Source: GWF2-33-9 sp964500435 (GTDB lineage: Bacteria > Bacteroidota > Ignavibacteria > Kapaibacteriales > UBA2268). Taken from it: a stretch of 64,000 nt of DNA. The stretch spans positions 62,001-126,000 of the forward strand of contig CAZCNL010000004.1 in NCBI GenBank assembly GCA_964500435.1, in the 5' to 3' direction. Of the stretch, positions 1-9,335 are shown one piece after another. Under the pieces are notes generated by a model, which made no database searches, was not told the origin of the DNA, and was given only the letters and a program-made list of their open reading frames with translations. Each line of letters opens with the position of its first letter. Position 1 is the first letter of the stretch. Made by a program: the position numbers and the translations under genes.

Positions 1-94
1 TAAAAGTCGAAGCGAGACCTTTGGCAATTTCAGGAATATATAATTTTTCCCAAAAAGTCATTCTTTGTGCAGCAGTATTTGTTTTTATATTCAT
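1..94 (-). CDS. nuoI: NADH-quinone oxidoreductase subunit I (5' fragment)
   Basis: Only the first 31 codons lie in the window; the gene runs off the left edge. The ATG is at 94-92 and the reading gives MNIKTNTAAQRMTFWEKLYI followed by PEIAKGLAST. The YIPEIAKGLA stretch matches the conserved N-terminus of NuoI, the ferredoxin-like subunit with two [4Fe-4S] clusters. None of the cluster cysteines are inside the window, so the assignment rests on this N-terminal motif and on position: it starts 33 bases after nuoH on the same strand, which is the usual nuoG-H-I order. Confidence 0.85.
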   Translation of the reverse strand, partial: MNIKTNTAAQRMTFWEKLYIPEIAKGLASTF

Positions 95-127
95 AATTAT
101 TGCTCTCTAATTTAATTAAGACTTATG

Positions 128-1183
128 CTATTTTAAAATTATTACTCCTAATGCAGTTAAAATAAAATTTAATAAAGAAAGAGGAAGTAAAACTTTCCAT
201 CCTAAATTCATTAATTGGTCGTATCGGAATCTTGGGACAGTCCATCTGACCCAAATGAAAAACATTATTAACAAGTAAATTTTAATAGCAAAAATAATAA
301 ATTGTAAAATACCTAATAATAAGCTTCCTGGAATTAATCCTATCGAAGTTGGGTCAAATGGCAAAGTCCACCCACCGAAATAAAGCAATGTGATTATTGC
401 CGATGATGTTGCCATATTTGCATATTCTGCCAAAAAGAACATACCAAAACGCATACCAGTATATTCAGTATTATAACCAGAAACTAATTCTTGTTCGGCT
501 TCTGGTAAATCAAATGGGGCTCTGTTAGTTTCAGCAAATGCAGTTATAAGGAAAATTATAAATCCAAGAGGTTGAATGAATATATTCCATCTAAATCCTC
601 CCCAATGTGAGTATTGTTGATTTACAATCTCTGATAATGAAAATGAACCTGATAAAACTATGATTGATAAAATAGCCAGTCCCATCGATAATTCATAAGA
701 AATCATTTGAGCGGAGGACCTTAATCCACCCAATAATGAATATTTATTATTTGAAGACCAACCGGCAATTGCAATTCCATAAACTCCAACAGAAGTCATC
801 GCTAAAATGAATAAAATTCCAATATCGGCATTTGGTGCAATTCCCATTTGAATAACCCTATCACCTATTTTAATAGGGTCCCCGATTGGAATCACAGCCC
901 AAACCGCAATTGCCACTGTTAGCGAAATTACGGGTGCTAATCCATGCAAAAATTTATTAGCACCTGCTGGGATTATATCTTCTTTCATTATTAATTTTAC
1001 AACATCAACAATTGGTTGTAGCAATCCGAATGGTCCTACTCGATTTGGACCGATTCTCAATTGAATCCAAGCGGAAATCTTTCGCTCAAGATAAACAGAA
1101 ATTGCCGCAGAAACTAATAGCAAATTAATGATTATAAATGCTTTTATTAATGCTTCTAACGTAATCCATAAAATTTCGTTCAT
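128..1183 (-). CDS. nuoH: NADH-quinone oxidoreductase subunit H
   Basis: This is the 351-residue membrane subunit at the joint between the peripheral and membrane arms of complex I, lining the quinone-binding site. The sequence has about eight hydrophobic segments and the family hallmarks: ERKISAWIQLRIGPNRVGPF near residue 33, followed by GLLQPIVDVVKLIMKED, and AETNRAPFDLPEAEQELVSG near residue 216. Length is normal for bacterial NuoH (about 320-350). It lies 31 bases downstream of nuoG and 33 bases upstream of nuoI, so the three are almost certainly one operon. Confidence 0.97.
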   Translation of the reverse strand: MNEILWITLEALIKAFIIINLLLVSAAISVYLERKISAWIQLRIGPNRVGPFGLLQPIVDVVKLIMKEDIIPAGANKFLHGLAPVISLTVAIAVWAVIPIGDPIKIGDRVIQMGIAPNADIGILFILAMTSVGVYGIAIAGWSSNNKYSLLGGLRSSAQMISYELSMGLAILSIIVLSGSFSLSEIVNQQYSHWGGFRWNIFIQPLGFIIFLITAFAETNRAPFDLPEAEQELVSGYNTEYTGMRFGMFFLAEYANMATSSAIITLLYFGGWTLPFDPTSIGLIPGSLLLGILQFIIFAIKIYLLIMFFIWVRWTVPRFRYDQLMNLGWKVLLPLSLLNFILTALGVIILK

Positions 1184-1214
1184 ATTTCTTTACTTCTTAA
1201 TTTCAGAAAAATTT

Positions 1215-2987
1215 TTATTCTGGTCGCATATGGTGCGAAACGTAATTCATCAAAATTGGTTCTGGTTGATGTGCTTTATTTAAAACCAAACCTTGATATT
1301 TATCTAATAATTCATAATTCATTCCTGAAAACGATGGAATATGCAATGCAATATCCGTAAAAACATTTTCAGCTGTTTTATATGCAAAAGATCCAGCCAT
1401 TGAATTTGCAATTGCTGTAATAATTTTCCATACTGGCTTTGTATTTCGCTCTTCCTTGCGTGTCCATCTGTCATTATAAGCACCAAATTTATCCAAACGG
1501 CTCATTTTCATTCCCATTCTGGAAATATTTTCTGACGTAACGACTGCTGGTGTAAAATGTTGCACTCTTCCATCGACATTTGTAAATGTTCCTTCTATTT
1601 CAGCATAAGTAGAAGTTGCAAAGACAATATCTGCAATTTCTGTCAATCTGCTATGGTTTGTTGCAAGAACAATCAAGCAATCAACATTTTCAATTGCCGC
1701 TTCAAAAATTGGATTATCTTCAATTTTATCGTTAATTAATATTAATGCTTTAATATGTTTTTTATTTATGTTGTTTGCGAGAGCATCGGCACTTATTCCA
1801 TCACCAACTGGCGTAATACCAATTTCGTATGCACCACGAGAATTTGGTGTCATATCGTTTGTATGCAAAAAATCATCTTTGAATGATTCATCAATATGTT
1901 GGAAGAAATCTATGTGCTTAGTTTTAAGAACTTGTTTTGCAAAACGCTGTATTGTATAATGGTCTTCGTTGGTGCAATAACCAGAACCAAGAACCATTAT
2001 CTCATTAGGTTTATAATTATTCAAAAGTTCTACTGCTTTTAATTTAGCATCATCAAAGCTAACTATTTGTTGTTCTCCATTTGTTTTTATTGTATTATTA
2101 GTAACTCTATTTTCATTGACAAATGGATACTGAGTAAGTCGTCCGTAATCGCACATCCAATAACGATTTACAAATAAATTATTTCGTGGTTGTAACCTTT
2201 GAATAATATTATTGCGTACACCAATTTTAATATTGCAACCTTGTGAACAACCAGGACAAATAGAATCAGTAAAGCTCATTTCCCAAACACGTGTTTTGAA
2301 GCGAAAATCTCTTGAAGTTAAAGCACCTACAGGGCAAATTTCTACCACATTCATTGAATATGGATTATCGAATTGGGTGCCTTCGAAGAGTTCAATATAT
2401 GTATGGTCTCCTCGTTCAACAAATGTTAATACATCTTGTTTTGCAACTTCTTTGGCATATCTAATACATCTCGAACACAAAATGCAGCGTTCAGCATCAT
2501 ACATAACATTTGGACCCCATTCCATACGCTTCGGTTTGTGATTTTTCTCTTCGATAAATCGACTTTCGCCTTTTGAATGGTTGAATGCATAATCTTGTAA
2601 TTTGCACTCACCAGCTTCATCACAAATTGGACAATCCAGCGGATGATTGATTAATAAAAATTCCATCACAGATTCTTGTGCTTCAATCACTTTATCATTT
2701 TTTGTGCGAACAGCCATTCCATCAGATATCGGTGTTGCGCACGCAATTTGTAACTTGGGTATCCATTGGATTTTTGTACTACCATCCTCTTCGTGTTCGA
2801 AGCTACCATCGGGTAATCGACGAGGCATTCCAACTTCAACGAGGCACATTCTGCAATTTCCTGCAACTGATAATTCGGGATGCCAGCAAAAATGTGGTAT
2901 TTCAAGGCCATTTAAGTATGCTGCTTCAATTATTGTTTTGCCATTTTCTACGTTTAATAATTTTCCATCTATTGTTATTTGAGGCAT
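1215..2987 (-). CDS. nuoG: NADH-quinone oxidoreductase subunit G (short form, with N7 cluster motif)
   Basis: Electron-transfer subunit of complex I, 590 residues. Visible ligand sets in order: a [2Fe-2S] site (C34, C45, C48, C83); the His-Cys3 [4Fe-4S] site (H115, C119, C122, C128); a second [4Fe-4S] site (C168, C171, C174, C218); and C244-x2-C247-x3-C251-x27-C279, which is the N7 pattern. After that comes a molybdopterin-oxidoreductase-like region much shorter than in E. coli (about 908 residues) or Thermus (783). A good ribosome site (AGGAG around 2991-2996) precedes the ATG at 2987. The product acts at the cytoplasmic face of the inner membrane. Confidence 0.96.
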   Translation of the reverse strand: MPQITIDGKLLNVENGKTIIEAAYLNGLEIPHFCWHPELSVAGNCRMCLVEVGMPRRLPDGSFEHEEDGSTKIQWIPKLQIACATPISDGMAVRTKNDKVIEAQESVMEFLLINHPLDCPICDEAGECKLQDYAFNHSKGESRFIEEKNHKPKRMEWGPNVMYDAERCILCSRCIRYAKEVAKQDVLTFVERGDHTYIELFEGTQFDNPYSMNVVEICPVGALTSRDFRFKTRVWEMSFTDSICPGCSQGCNIKIGVRNNIIQRLQPRNNLFVNRYWMCDYGRLTQYPFVNENRVTNNTIKTNGEQQIVSFDDAKLKAVELLNNYKPNEIMVLGSGYCTNEDHYTIQRFAKQVLKTKHIDFFQHIDESFKDDFLHTNDMTPNSRGAYEIGITPVGDGISADALANNINKKHIKALILINDKIEDNPIFEAAIENVDCLIVLATNHSRLTEIADIVFATSTYAEIEGTFTNVDGRVQHFTPAVVTSENISRMGMKMSRLDKFGAYNDRWTRKEERNTKPVWKIITAIANSMAGSFAYKTAENVFTDIALHIPSFSGMNYELLDKYQGLVLNKAHQPEPILMNYVSHHMRPE

Positions 2988-3093
2988 TATCTGCTCCTAA
3001 TATCCATTATGATAATTAAAAGTTAATGAAATGTAATATTCAAGAATGCAAAATACAAAATTTTTTCAAAATTTTTAATGAAATTTTATTGTT

Positions 3094-3828
3094 TCATAAG
3101 GTTTCTGCTATTCTCCAAATTTCTTGACAAGGAAAATTATTTTCATATAATGATTTGGAAATTATTACTGAATCAATTCCAAATCTTTCATATTCAGATA
3201 ATTTTTTAAGTGTTATGTAATTTGGAACTCCACAAAAAAGCGAAATATTCATCTTACTTATTTGTGCAATATTCTTTAATTTTTCAAAATTTACTGGTTG
3301 ATTATTGCCAATCCACTCTTTATCACCGTATATTAATCTTTTTGCACCGATACTTTGTAAAATTTCAATTAATTCGCTTAGTTTATGACCTGATTCTTTT
3401 CCCCAAAATAGTAATTCATCATTATCGGCTATTGCATGGAAAGTTATTCTGCTCGCACCAAATTCTTTAAGTAATTTCTTTGTTATGTCAGGATCGGTAA
3501 TTGGTATTTGGGACAAAGAAACACGAAATATACCATTTTCAAGATATTCCACTAATTCATCAATTGAGTTTGACCTTGATGATAATATTACAGGAATATC
3601 TATACATTCAATTATATCAAGTATAATTTGCTTATTCGGTGAATCCGGATTTGTACCGTCTAAATCATTAATATGCAATGTTTTTGCGTTTTCACTCCTC
3701 CAAAGCATACACAAATCGATTGGATTTTCTGATAATTCTTTATAGTAGAATTCAAATTTATCTGGTGCTTTGATTCTTTGTACGACTTTCCCGTTTTTTA
3801 TATCTAATGATGGAATTACTAAAATCAT
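3094..3828 (-). CDS. HisA/HisF-like TIM-barrel protein, probably not a histidine enzyme
   Basis: A 244-residue protein that begins like HisA/HisF (VIPSLDIKNGKVVQRI; D9 aligns with the catalytic Asp of HisA) and keeps LHINDLDGTNPDSPN around residue 51. The glycine-rich phosphate-binding loops of real HisA are gone: where GGGIR is expected the sequence reads LSSRSNS, the AAGGI loop reads LFCGVPN, and the loop before the last helix reads IISKSLYEN. It probably keeps the half-barrel fold but binds something else. It follows ruvA with a one-base gap and is not near other his genes. A functional HisA is possible but unlikely; the real function is unknown. Confidence 0.8.
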   Translation of the reverse strand: MILVIPSLDIKNGKVVQRIKAPDKFEFYYKELSENPIDLCMLWRSENAKTLHINDLDGTNPDSPNKQIILDIIECIDIPVILSSRSNSIDELVEYLENGIFRVSLSQIPITDPDITKKLLKEFGASRITFHAIADNDELLFWGKESGHKLSELIEILQSIGAKRLIYGDKEWIGNNQPVNFEKLKNIAQISKMNISLFCGVPNYITLKKLSEYERFGIDSVIISKSLYENNFPCQEIWRIAETL

Positions 3829-3829
3829 T

Positions 3830-4426
3830 TTATTTCATCAATTTTTGTAAAGATAATTTTATTAATTCTTCTGTTGTAATCGTATCGTTACTTCTTGAAT
3901 GTACATCTCTGACACATTTTTCTGCAGTTTGACGATTATATCCCAGCATTATCAAAGCTTCAACTGCTTCTTCTCGTACAGCAAAGTTTTTGCTCAACTC
4001 GATACTTGAAGGAATTTCAGAAACAGACATTATTTTATCTTTTAATTCCAATAACAATCGTTCGGCTGTTTTTTTTCCAATACCTGGTATTTTTTGAATA
4101 GAATTAGAGTTTCCTGAATTTATCATATTGCTCAGTTCTTCTGGTAAAATCGAAGATAAAATACTTATTGCGCTTTTCGGACCTATTCCATTGACATTCA
4201 AAAGTAATTTGAATATTGTTCTTTCTTGTTGTGTAAAAAATCCATATAAATTCAATGCATCTTCTCTTGGAATCAAATGTGTAAATAATAAAACTTCTGC
4301 GCCCACTGGTGGTAGTTTTTCAAATGTTTTAATGGAAATGATTATTAAGAATCCTATTGAATTTGCTTCAATAACCACTTCTGTGGGCTTTTTTTCAAGT
4401 ATTTTTCCTCTTACAGTTGAAATCAT
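3830..4426 (-). CDS. ruvA: Holliday junction branch migration protein RuvA
   Basis: A 198-residue RuvA, the tetrameric subunit that holds four-way DNA junctions and loads the RuvB motor. It shows the N-terminal OB fold (MISTVRGKILEKKPTEVVIE), two helix-hairpin-helix motifs (NGIGPKSAISILS near residue 79 and PGIGKKTAERLLLELKDKI near residue 114), and the C-terminal UBA-like domain III that contacts RuvB (EEAVEALIMLGYNRQTAEKC). Length is normal. It begins 14 bases after the T9SS protein gene and is followed by the HisA-like gene with one base between; ruvB and ruvC are not adjacent. Confidence 0.97.
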   Translation of the reverse strand: MISTVRGKILEKKPTEVVIEANSIGFLIIISIKTFEKLPPVGAEVLLFTHLIPREDALNLYGFFTQQERTIFKLLLNVNGIGPKSAISILSSILPEELSNMINSGNSNSIQKIPGIGKKTAERLLLELKDKIMSVSEIPSSIELSKNFAVREEAVEALIMLGYNRQTAEKCVRDVHSRSNDTITTEELIKLSLQKLMK

Positions 4427-4440
4427 TTTGAAATCATTGT

Positions 4441-7400
4441 TTATTGTTTTATAAATTTCTTTATGTACTTTGTGTTCTTGATTTCTAATTGCAAAAGATA
4501 CGCTCCAGCAACTACATTGTTGATATTTATATTAATTGATTGGTTATCTTGCAAATTAACTTTCTTCGAAAAGACTATTTTGCCATCAATTGACTTGATT
4601 TCAATTAAGGCATCGCCTTCTCCAATATTTTGAGTAATAATTTTAAATTCTCCATAATTTGGATTTGGAGAAAGCAAAATGAATGAATTATCATTGTTGC
4701 TTGATTTTACAGATAAACCGTCAACTTGAAATTCAGGTGAAATTGATGAACACTCTGCCTCATTAAACATTTCAACTGTAAAATTACCTAAATCTGATTC
4801 TTGTAAATTATACGTTTGACTTGTTGCATTATTTATTTTCTTGCCATCAAGATACCATTGAAAATGGTTTGCTTCAATATTATAGCTTGTATCTTCTACA
4901 CTTGCTATTAGTGTATTTCCCTCCCTTAAAATTATTGGTTGTGGAGGAATTTCACTTCTTACAATTGTTATAACTTTTTCCGGTGAAGTGCAACCTTGAG
5001 CAGTTATTCCGTAAACTTTATATTCGCCTGGTTCTGTAATTGTTATTTTTCTAACTGTATCTCCTGTTGACCATCTATAAGATTGAAAACCTAAATTTGC
5101 TCGCAATTCTATTTCTTTTTCATCACCACAAAATGCAAATTTTCCTGTTGAAGAGGTTATATTTATATCTTTAATAGAATATACTTTTATTTCAACACCT
5201 TTTGATTTTGCTTTACAACCATTATCCGAAGTAACGATAACACTATAAATGCCTTGTTTGTTAACTTTAATCGTACTTGTTTTTTCACCAGTTGACCATT
5301 CGAAATTACTATAATTTCCAACTAATTTTAATTCAACACTATCACCTTCGCATAAAACTGTTTTACCATTAACTAAAATTTCCGGTTCAGGTAAATTACA
5401 ATCTAATACTTCTGTCTCCCAAATTCCACGTCCGTATGTTGCAGCTCTTAATTTTACTACTTGTCCATAATTGATTTCTAATTCTTGGATGATTAAATTT
5501 GGTAATTCTGTACCAAATTTTTCCCAATAACCAGAACCATAATCGCTATAAAAGACTCCAATATCTGTTCCAATATAAATTCTGTCGGGAGAGTTTTTCT
5601 GATAAACAATTGTATTTACAGGTATATTTGGCAAATTTCCTGATAAATTAATTACATTATCATTTTCAATTTCATATACTTTATCACCATTGGAAAAACC
5701 TGATTTTGTTACCCAAAATCTTTTTGGATTGTATGGGTCAACTGCAATATATGTTATCGCTGTCGTGTTCGAGTGATAAACATTATTCCAATTTTTACCA
5801 CCATCGATTGTTACAAACACATCTGTTGCATTTGCAGCATAAATAACATTTGAATCAGATGGTGCTACAACAACCGAGTTCAATGTTAAGTTGCTTCCAA
5901 AATTTGAAATTTTAGTCCATTGACCTAATTCTCCATATTTTGTATTTTTCCAAACATTTTGAAAACCAGCATATACATTTTGTGGATTTTTAGGATCAAT
6001 AGCAAATGGTGTAACCCAGGCACCACTTTCTCCAGTTACTGTTTGATCTATTATCCTCGTGAAATTTACTCCACCGTTATTTGATCGATAAAAAGAACCG
6101 TAATAAATTGAAACATACATTCTGTTTGGATTTGTTGGGTCAACGGCTGCTTCCATTCCATCAGCACTATAAACGTGTTTCCATTCATTATTAATTAAAG
6201 CACTCGTACCATTATCTTGAGCTCCAGCTACGATAACATCAGAATAAAGGTCGCTGCTTCCCATTCTATAAAACTGAGTTATTGACAATCCTTTAGAAAT
6301 ATCAACCCAATCAGCTCCACCATTTGCAGTAAAAGAAATTCCTCCGTCACTGCAAGCATATAAACGTTTCCCCGATGGTGAAAATCGCAAGTCGTGTATA
6401 TCGGCATGAACGTATGGTAAGGAATAATAACCATACCAATGTGTAGATAAAGTCATCGAAAATCCAAGGTCATTTGTTTTCCAAATATTCACTCCACCAA
6501 TAAATAAATTATATGGGTCTTTTGGTGAAACTGCAAGTGCTAAATCATACATTCCTTGACCTTTCGAATCACTTCCTTTGCCATCATACCAACCTAATAT
6601 ATTATTTACTGTGTTTGTTGTTGCTGTTACATTCCAAGTCTCTCCGCCATCTTGAGATACTGCAAGTGAATTAAAACCTGAATTCGAAGAATTAGATGCT
6701 AAACAATAAATTGAATTTGCATCAGCTGGACTTACTTCTATACATAATCTATTTGAACTGCTTACAGAAAAAATTGATTTCCAACTTTCTCCTTTATCAG
6801 TTGATTTAAAGACAAAATTTTTACCTGAAAAACCATAGCTCGAAGCATAAACAACATTTGGGTCATCCGGTTTAAATTCCATATCAATAATTGAGTTATC
6901 GGCAAATTTTTTAATCCAGGAATTGCCACCATCTGTTGTTTTATAAATTCCATCATTTGCACCAACTATTACGGTGTTTTCATCGTTAGGGTCAACAAGA
7001 ATTCGAGTAAGTGTCTTTTTTTCGCTTAATTGTTTCGAGAAATTAGTAACAAACCACGTTGCACCGTTATCTGTCGTCTTAATAATGCCAATTGAATAAT
7101 AACCACCTGCTGTTCCAATACTACCATCAGCATCGCCTGTTGTTACATAAACTACATTTGGATTGGTTGGTGCAATTGCAATATCACTAACACCTAATGA
7201 AAGAAAATTTGTAAATGGATAATTTATCCAAGTGTTACCTCCATTTGTTGATCTCCATACCCCGCCTGATGCAGCCCCAATCCATAAATCTAACTCATCT
7301 TTTGGATTAAATCTAACAATATTAACTCGTCCTACACCTTGCTCCCTGGTATTTGCAGAACTTGGTGGGGCGAATGGTCCTAATTGCTTCCATTGATTAT

Positions 7401-7713
7401 TTGCTTGTATTTTATTGTTGTTATTATACTTTTTATCGAATGTTATCGACTCCTGATAAATCTTGTATGGGTCTGGAAATTCTCCTGTTGGAAATGTTCT
7501 TTGTCCCCAAAAATACTCCCATCTCTTAAATTGTTTCCATCCACGCCTGACACTTGGGTTTTGCGAATTATACTCATCATTTAATCTTTTTTGAATTTCG
7601 TTAAAATTTTGTTTGGTATCGTTTTGCTGTATATCTTGTAATTTATTCTCCCCAAATAAGAAGCTATTAATTAAAAAGATAAATATTGTCCCTATTAATA
7701 CTAATTTTTTCAT
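4441..7713 (-). CDS. Secreted sortilin/Asp-box (VPS10-like) beta-propeller protein with T9SS sorting domain
   Basis: A 1090-residue exported protein. Residues 1-21 are a Sec signal peptide (MKKLVLIGTIFIFLINSFLF). Residues about 100-770 carry repeated Asp-box motifs of the S-x-D/N-x-G-x-T/S-W type (STNGGNTW, TTDNGATW, TTDGGNSW, STDKGESW, SQDGGETW, TIDGGKNW), expected to form one or two beta-propellers as in sortilin/BNR proteins. Two Ig-like modules with a WSTG(D/E) core follow, near residues 790-960. The last 80 residues are a Por-type sorting domain (LLSPNPNYGEFKI ... VVAGAYLLQLEIKNTKYIKKF). It should cross the outer membrane by T9SS and be released or anchored at the surface. Ligand or substrate is unknown. 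It is first in a unit with ruvA. Confidence 0.88.
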   Translation of the reverse strand: MKKLVLIGTIFIFLINSFLFGENKLQDIQQNDTKQNFNEIQKRLNDEYNSQNPSVRRGWKQFKRWEYFWGQRTFPTGEFPDPYKIYQESITFDKKYNNNNKIQANNQWKQLGPFAPPSSANTREQGVGRVNIVRFNPKDELDLWIGAASGGVWRSTNGGNTWINYPFTNFLSLGVSDIAIAPTNPNVVYVTTGDADGSIGTAGGYYSIGIIKTTDNGATWFVTNFSKQLSEKKTLTRILVDPNDENTVIVGANDGIYKTTDGGNSWIKKFADNSIIDMEFKPDDPNVVYASSYGFSGKNFVFKSTDKGESWKSIFSVSSSNRLCIEVSPADANSIYCLASNSSNSGFNSLAVSQDGGETWNVTATTNTVNNILGWYDGKGSDSKGQGMYDLALAVSPKDPYNLFIGGVNIWKTNDLGFSMTLSTHWYGYYSLPYVHADIHDLRFSPSGKRLYACSDGGISFTANGGADWVDISKGLSITQFYRMGSSDLYSDVIVAGAQDNGTSALINNEWKHVYSADGMEAAVDPTNPNRMYVSIYYGSFYRSNNGGVNFTRIIDQTVTGESGAWVTPFAIDPKNPQNVYAGFQNVWKNTKYGELGQWTKISNFGSNLTLNSVVVAPSDSNVIYAANATDVFVTIDGGKNWNNVYHSNTTAITYIAVDPYNPKRFWVTKSGFSNGDKVYEIENDNVINLSGNLPNIPVNTIVYQKNSPDRIYIGTDIGVFYSDYGSGYWEKFGTELPNLIIQELEINYGQVVKLRAATYGRGIWETEVLDCNLPEPEILVNGKTVLCEGDSVELKLVGNYSNFEWSTGEKTSTIKVNKQGIYSVIVTSDNGCKAKSKGVEIKVYSIKDINITSSTGKFAFCGDEKEIELRANLGFQSYRWSTGDTVRKITITEPGEYKVYGITAQGCTSPEKVITIVRSEIPPQPIILREGNTLIASVEDTSYNIEANHFQWYLDGKKINNATSQTYNLQESDLGNFTVEMFNEAECSSISPEFQVDGLSVKSSNNDNSFILLSPNPNYGEFKIITQNIGEGDALIEIKSIDGKIVFSKKVNLQDNQSINININNVVAGAYLLQLEIKNTKYIKKFIKQ

Positions 7714-7913
7714 TATTACTAAATTTTATTTAACATATTTATATGACAATACAAAATTAATGAAAGTTACAACGATATTGAAAATAATTATAAAACTTTC
7801 TAATTTTTAGTTAAAATTATAAATTTATTCCTTGCAATTCTTAATTTCAAAGGTCAATTAACAGACAATATAAATATTTTTAATAATTTAGCAATTTAAT
7901 AAAATTCAAGACG

Positions 7914-9335
7914 ATGGATAAACAAATACCTTTAGTTGTCGATTTGGATGGAACGCTCATTTCAACTGATGTTTTGATGGAACAATTATTTATTTTATTA
8001 AAGAGAAAACCTTATTTTATTTTGCATATTATAGTATGGTTTTTCCAAGGTTATGCAAAATTAAAATATGAAATGACAAAGCGTGTTGAACTTTCCCCCG
8101 AGATTCTCCCATACAAAGAAGAAGTGATAAATTGGGTGAAAGCACAAAAAGAAGCTGGACGTAAAATTGTTTTAGCTACAGCCGCACAAATTGAAAATGC
8201 CGAAATTATTGGCAATTATATAGGTATATTTGATGAAATCATTGCTACTACGCCAAATTATAATTTAAGAGGAAATAATAAAAGATTAATTTTGAACCAA
8301 AAATTTGGAGAAAAAAATTACGATTATATCGGCGATGCCTATGTTGATTTAAATGTCTGGAAATCTGCAAGGAAAGCTATCTTAGTCGAACCAACTCAAG
8401 ACTTAATTTCACGAGCAAAGCATATTACAAATATCGAAAAAGTATTCGAACCCAAAGATTCAAAAATTAGTATCTTTTTTAAATCAATTCGTATTAATCA
8501 ATGGCTTAAAAATTTACTCATTTTTGTCCCTGTGATTTTGGCTCACATTTTTGAGTTAAATACTCTGGTACAATTATTTATTTCATTTATTTTATTTAGT
8601 TTTGTTAGTTCTTCTGTCTATTTATTGAATGATTTATACGACCTCGAAGCAGACAGAAAACATCCAATCAAAAAAAATCGCCCACTTGCATCGGGACAAA
8701 TGCATCTTTCCACTGGATTATATTACTCGATTGGCTTTTTGTTTGTTTCATTAACTTTGAGTTATTTTTTTCTTACTATTGCTTTTTTCTATATTTTATT
8801 GCTTTATTTCATTGCAAATCTATTTTACTCACTATATTTTAAATATCAACCAATCTTCGATATAATTCTTCTTTCCTTTTTATACACAGTTAGATTGTTT
8901 GCCGGTGGTATTATTGCCAATGTTATTATCTCTGAATGGCTAATTTCTTTTTCTTTGTTCTTTTTCTTAAGTTTAGCTATTTTGAAAAGATATGCAGAAA
9001 ATAAAATTTATGAAAATACTAAAATCTCAACTCCAAATGTCCGTGGGTACAATTTAAAGGATACGCAATTTCTTTTTACATCTGGAATTGCATCGAGTAT
9101 AACTTCTTCGTTAATATTTATACTATATATTCAAAGTGAGAAAGTAACGAAATTATACACACATCCGCAATACTTAATTGTTATTGCTATTATTTTAATT
9201 TTGTTTCTTCTGCGAACTTGGTTTAATGTTGGCAAAGATTTGAAAACAGATAATCCTATTGAAATGGTCTTATCGGACAAGATTAATTATTTACTACTTT
9301 TTATTGTTGTTTTAATTATGTTTTTGTCGGTTTAA
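7914..9335 (+). CDS. HAD phosphatase - UbiA prenyltransferase fusion
   Basis: A 473-residue two-domain protein. The N-terminal 180 residues are HAD-like: motif I VVDLDGTLIST with nucleophile D10 and acid D12, and a motif-IV-like GDAYVDLNVW. From about residue 195 there are eight or nine membrane segments of the UbiA type, with the first Asp-rich motif NDLYDLEADRKHPIKKNRP starting at N239. The closest known architecture is the decaprenyl-phosphate phosphoribosyltransferase group (mycobacterial Rv3806c-like). There the transferase puts phosphoribose on a polyprenyl phosphate and a separate phosphatase acts next. Inference: the HAD half removes the 5-phosphate. The gene is solitary, and its 3' end overlaps the convergent lgt gene by 20 bases. 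Confidence 0.88.
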   Translation: MDKQIPLVVDLDGTLISTDVLMEQLFILLKRKPYFILHIIVWFFQGYAKLKYEMTKRVELSPEILPYKEEVINWVKAQKEAGRKIVLATAAQIENAEIIGNYIGIFDEIIATTPNYNLRGNNKRLILNQKFGEKNYDYIGDAYVDLNVWKSARKAILVEPTQDLISRAKHITNIEKVFEPKDSKISIFFKSIRINQWLKNLLIFVPVILAHIFELNTLVQLFISFILFSFVSSSVYLLNDLYDLEADRKHPIKKNRPLASGQMHLSTGLYYSIGFLFVSLTLSYFFLTIAFFYILLLYFIANLFYSLYFKYQPIFDIILLSFLYTVRLFAGGIIANVIISEWLISFSLFFFLSLAILKRYAENKIYENTKISTPNVRGYNLKDTQFLFTSGIASSITSSLIFILYIQSEKVTKLYTHPQYLIVIAIILILFLLRTWFNVGKDLKTDNPIEMVLSDKINYLLLFIVVLIMFLSV

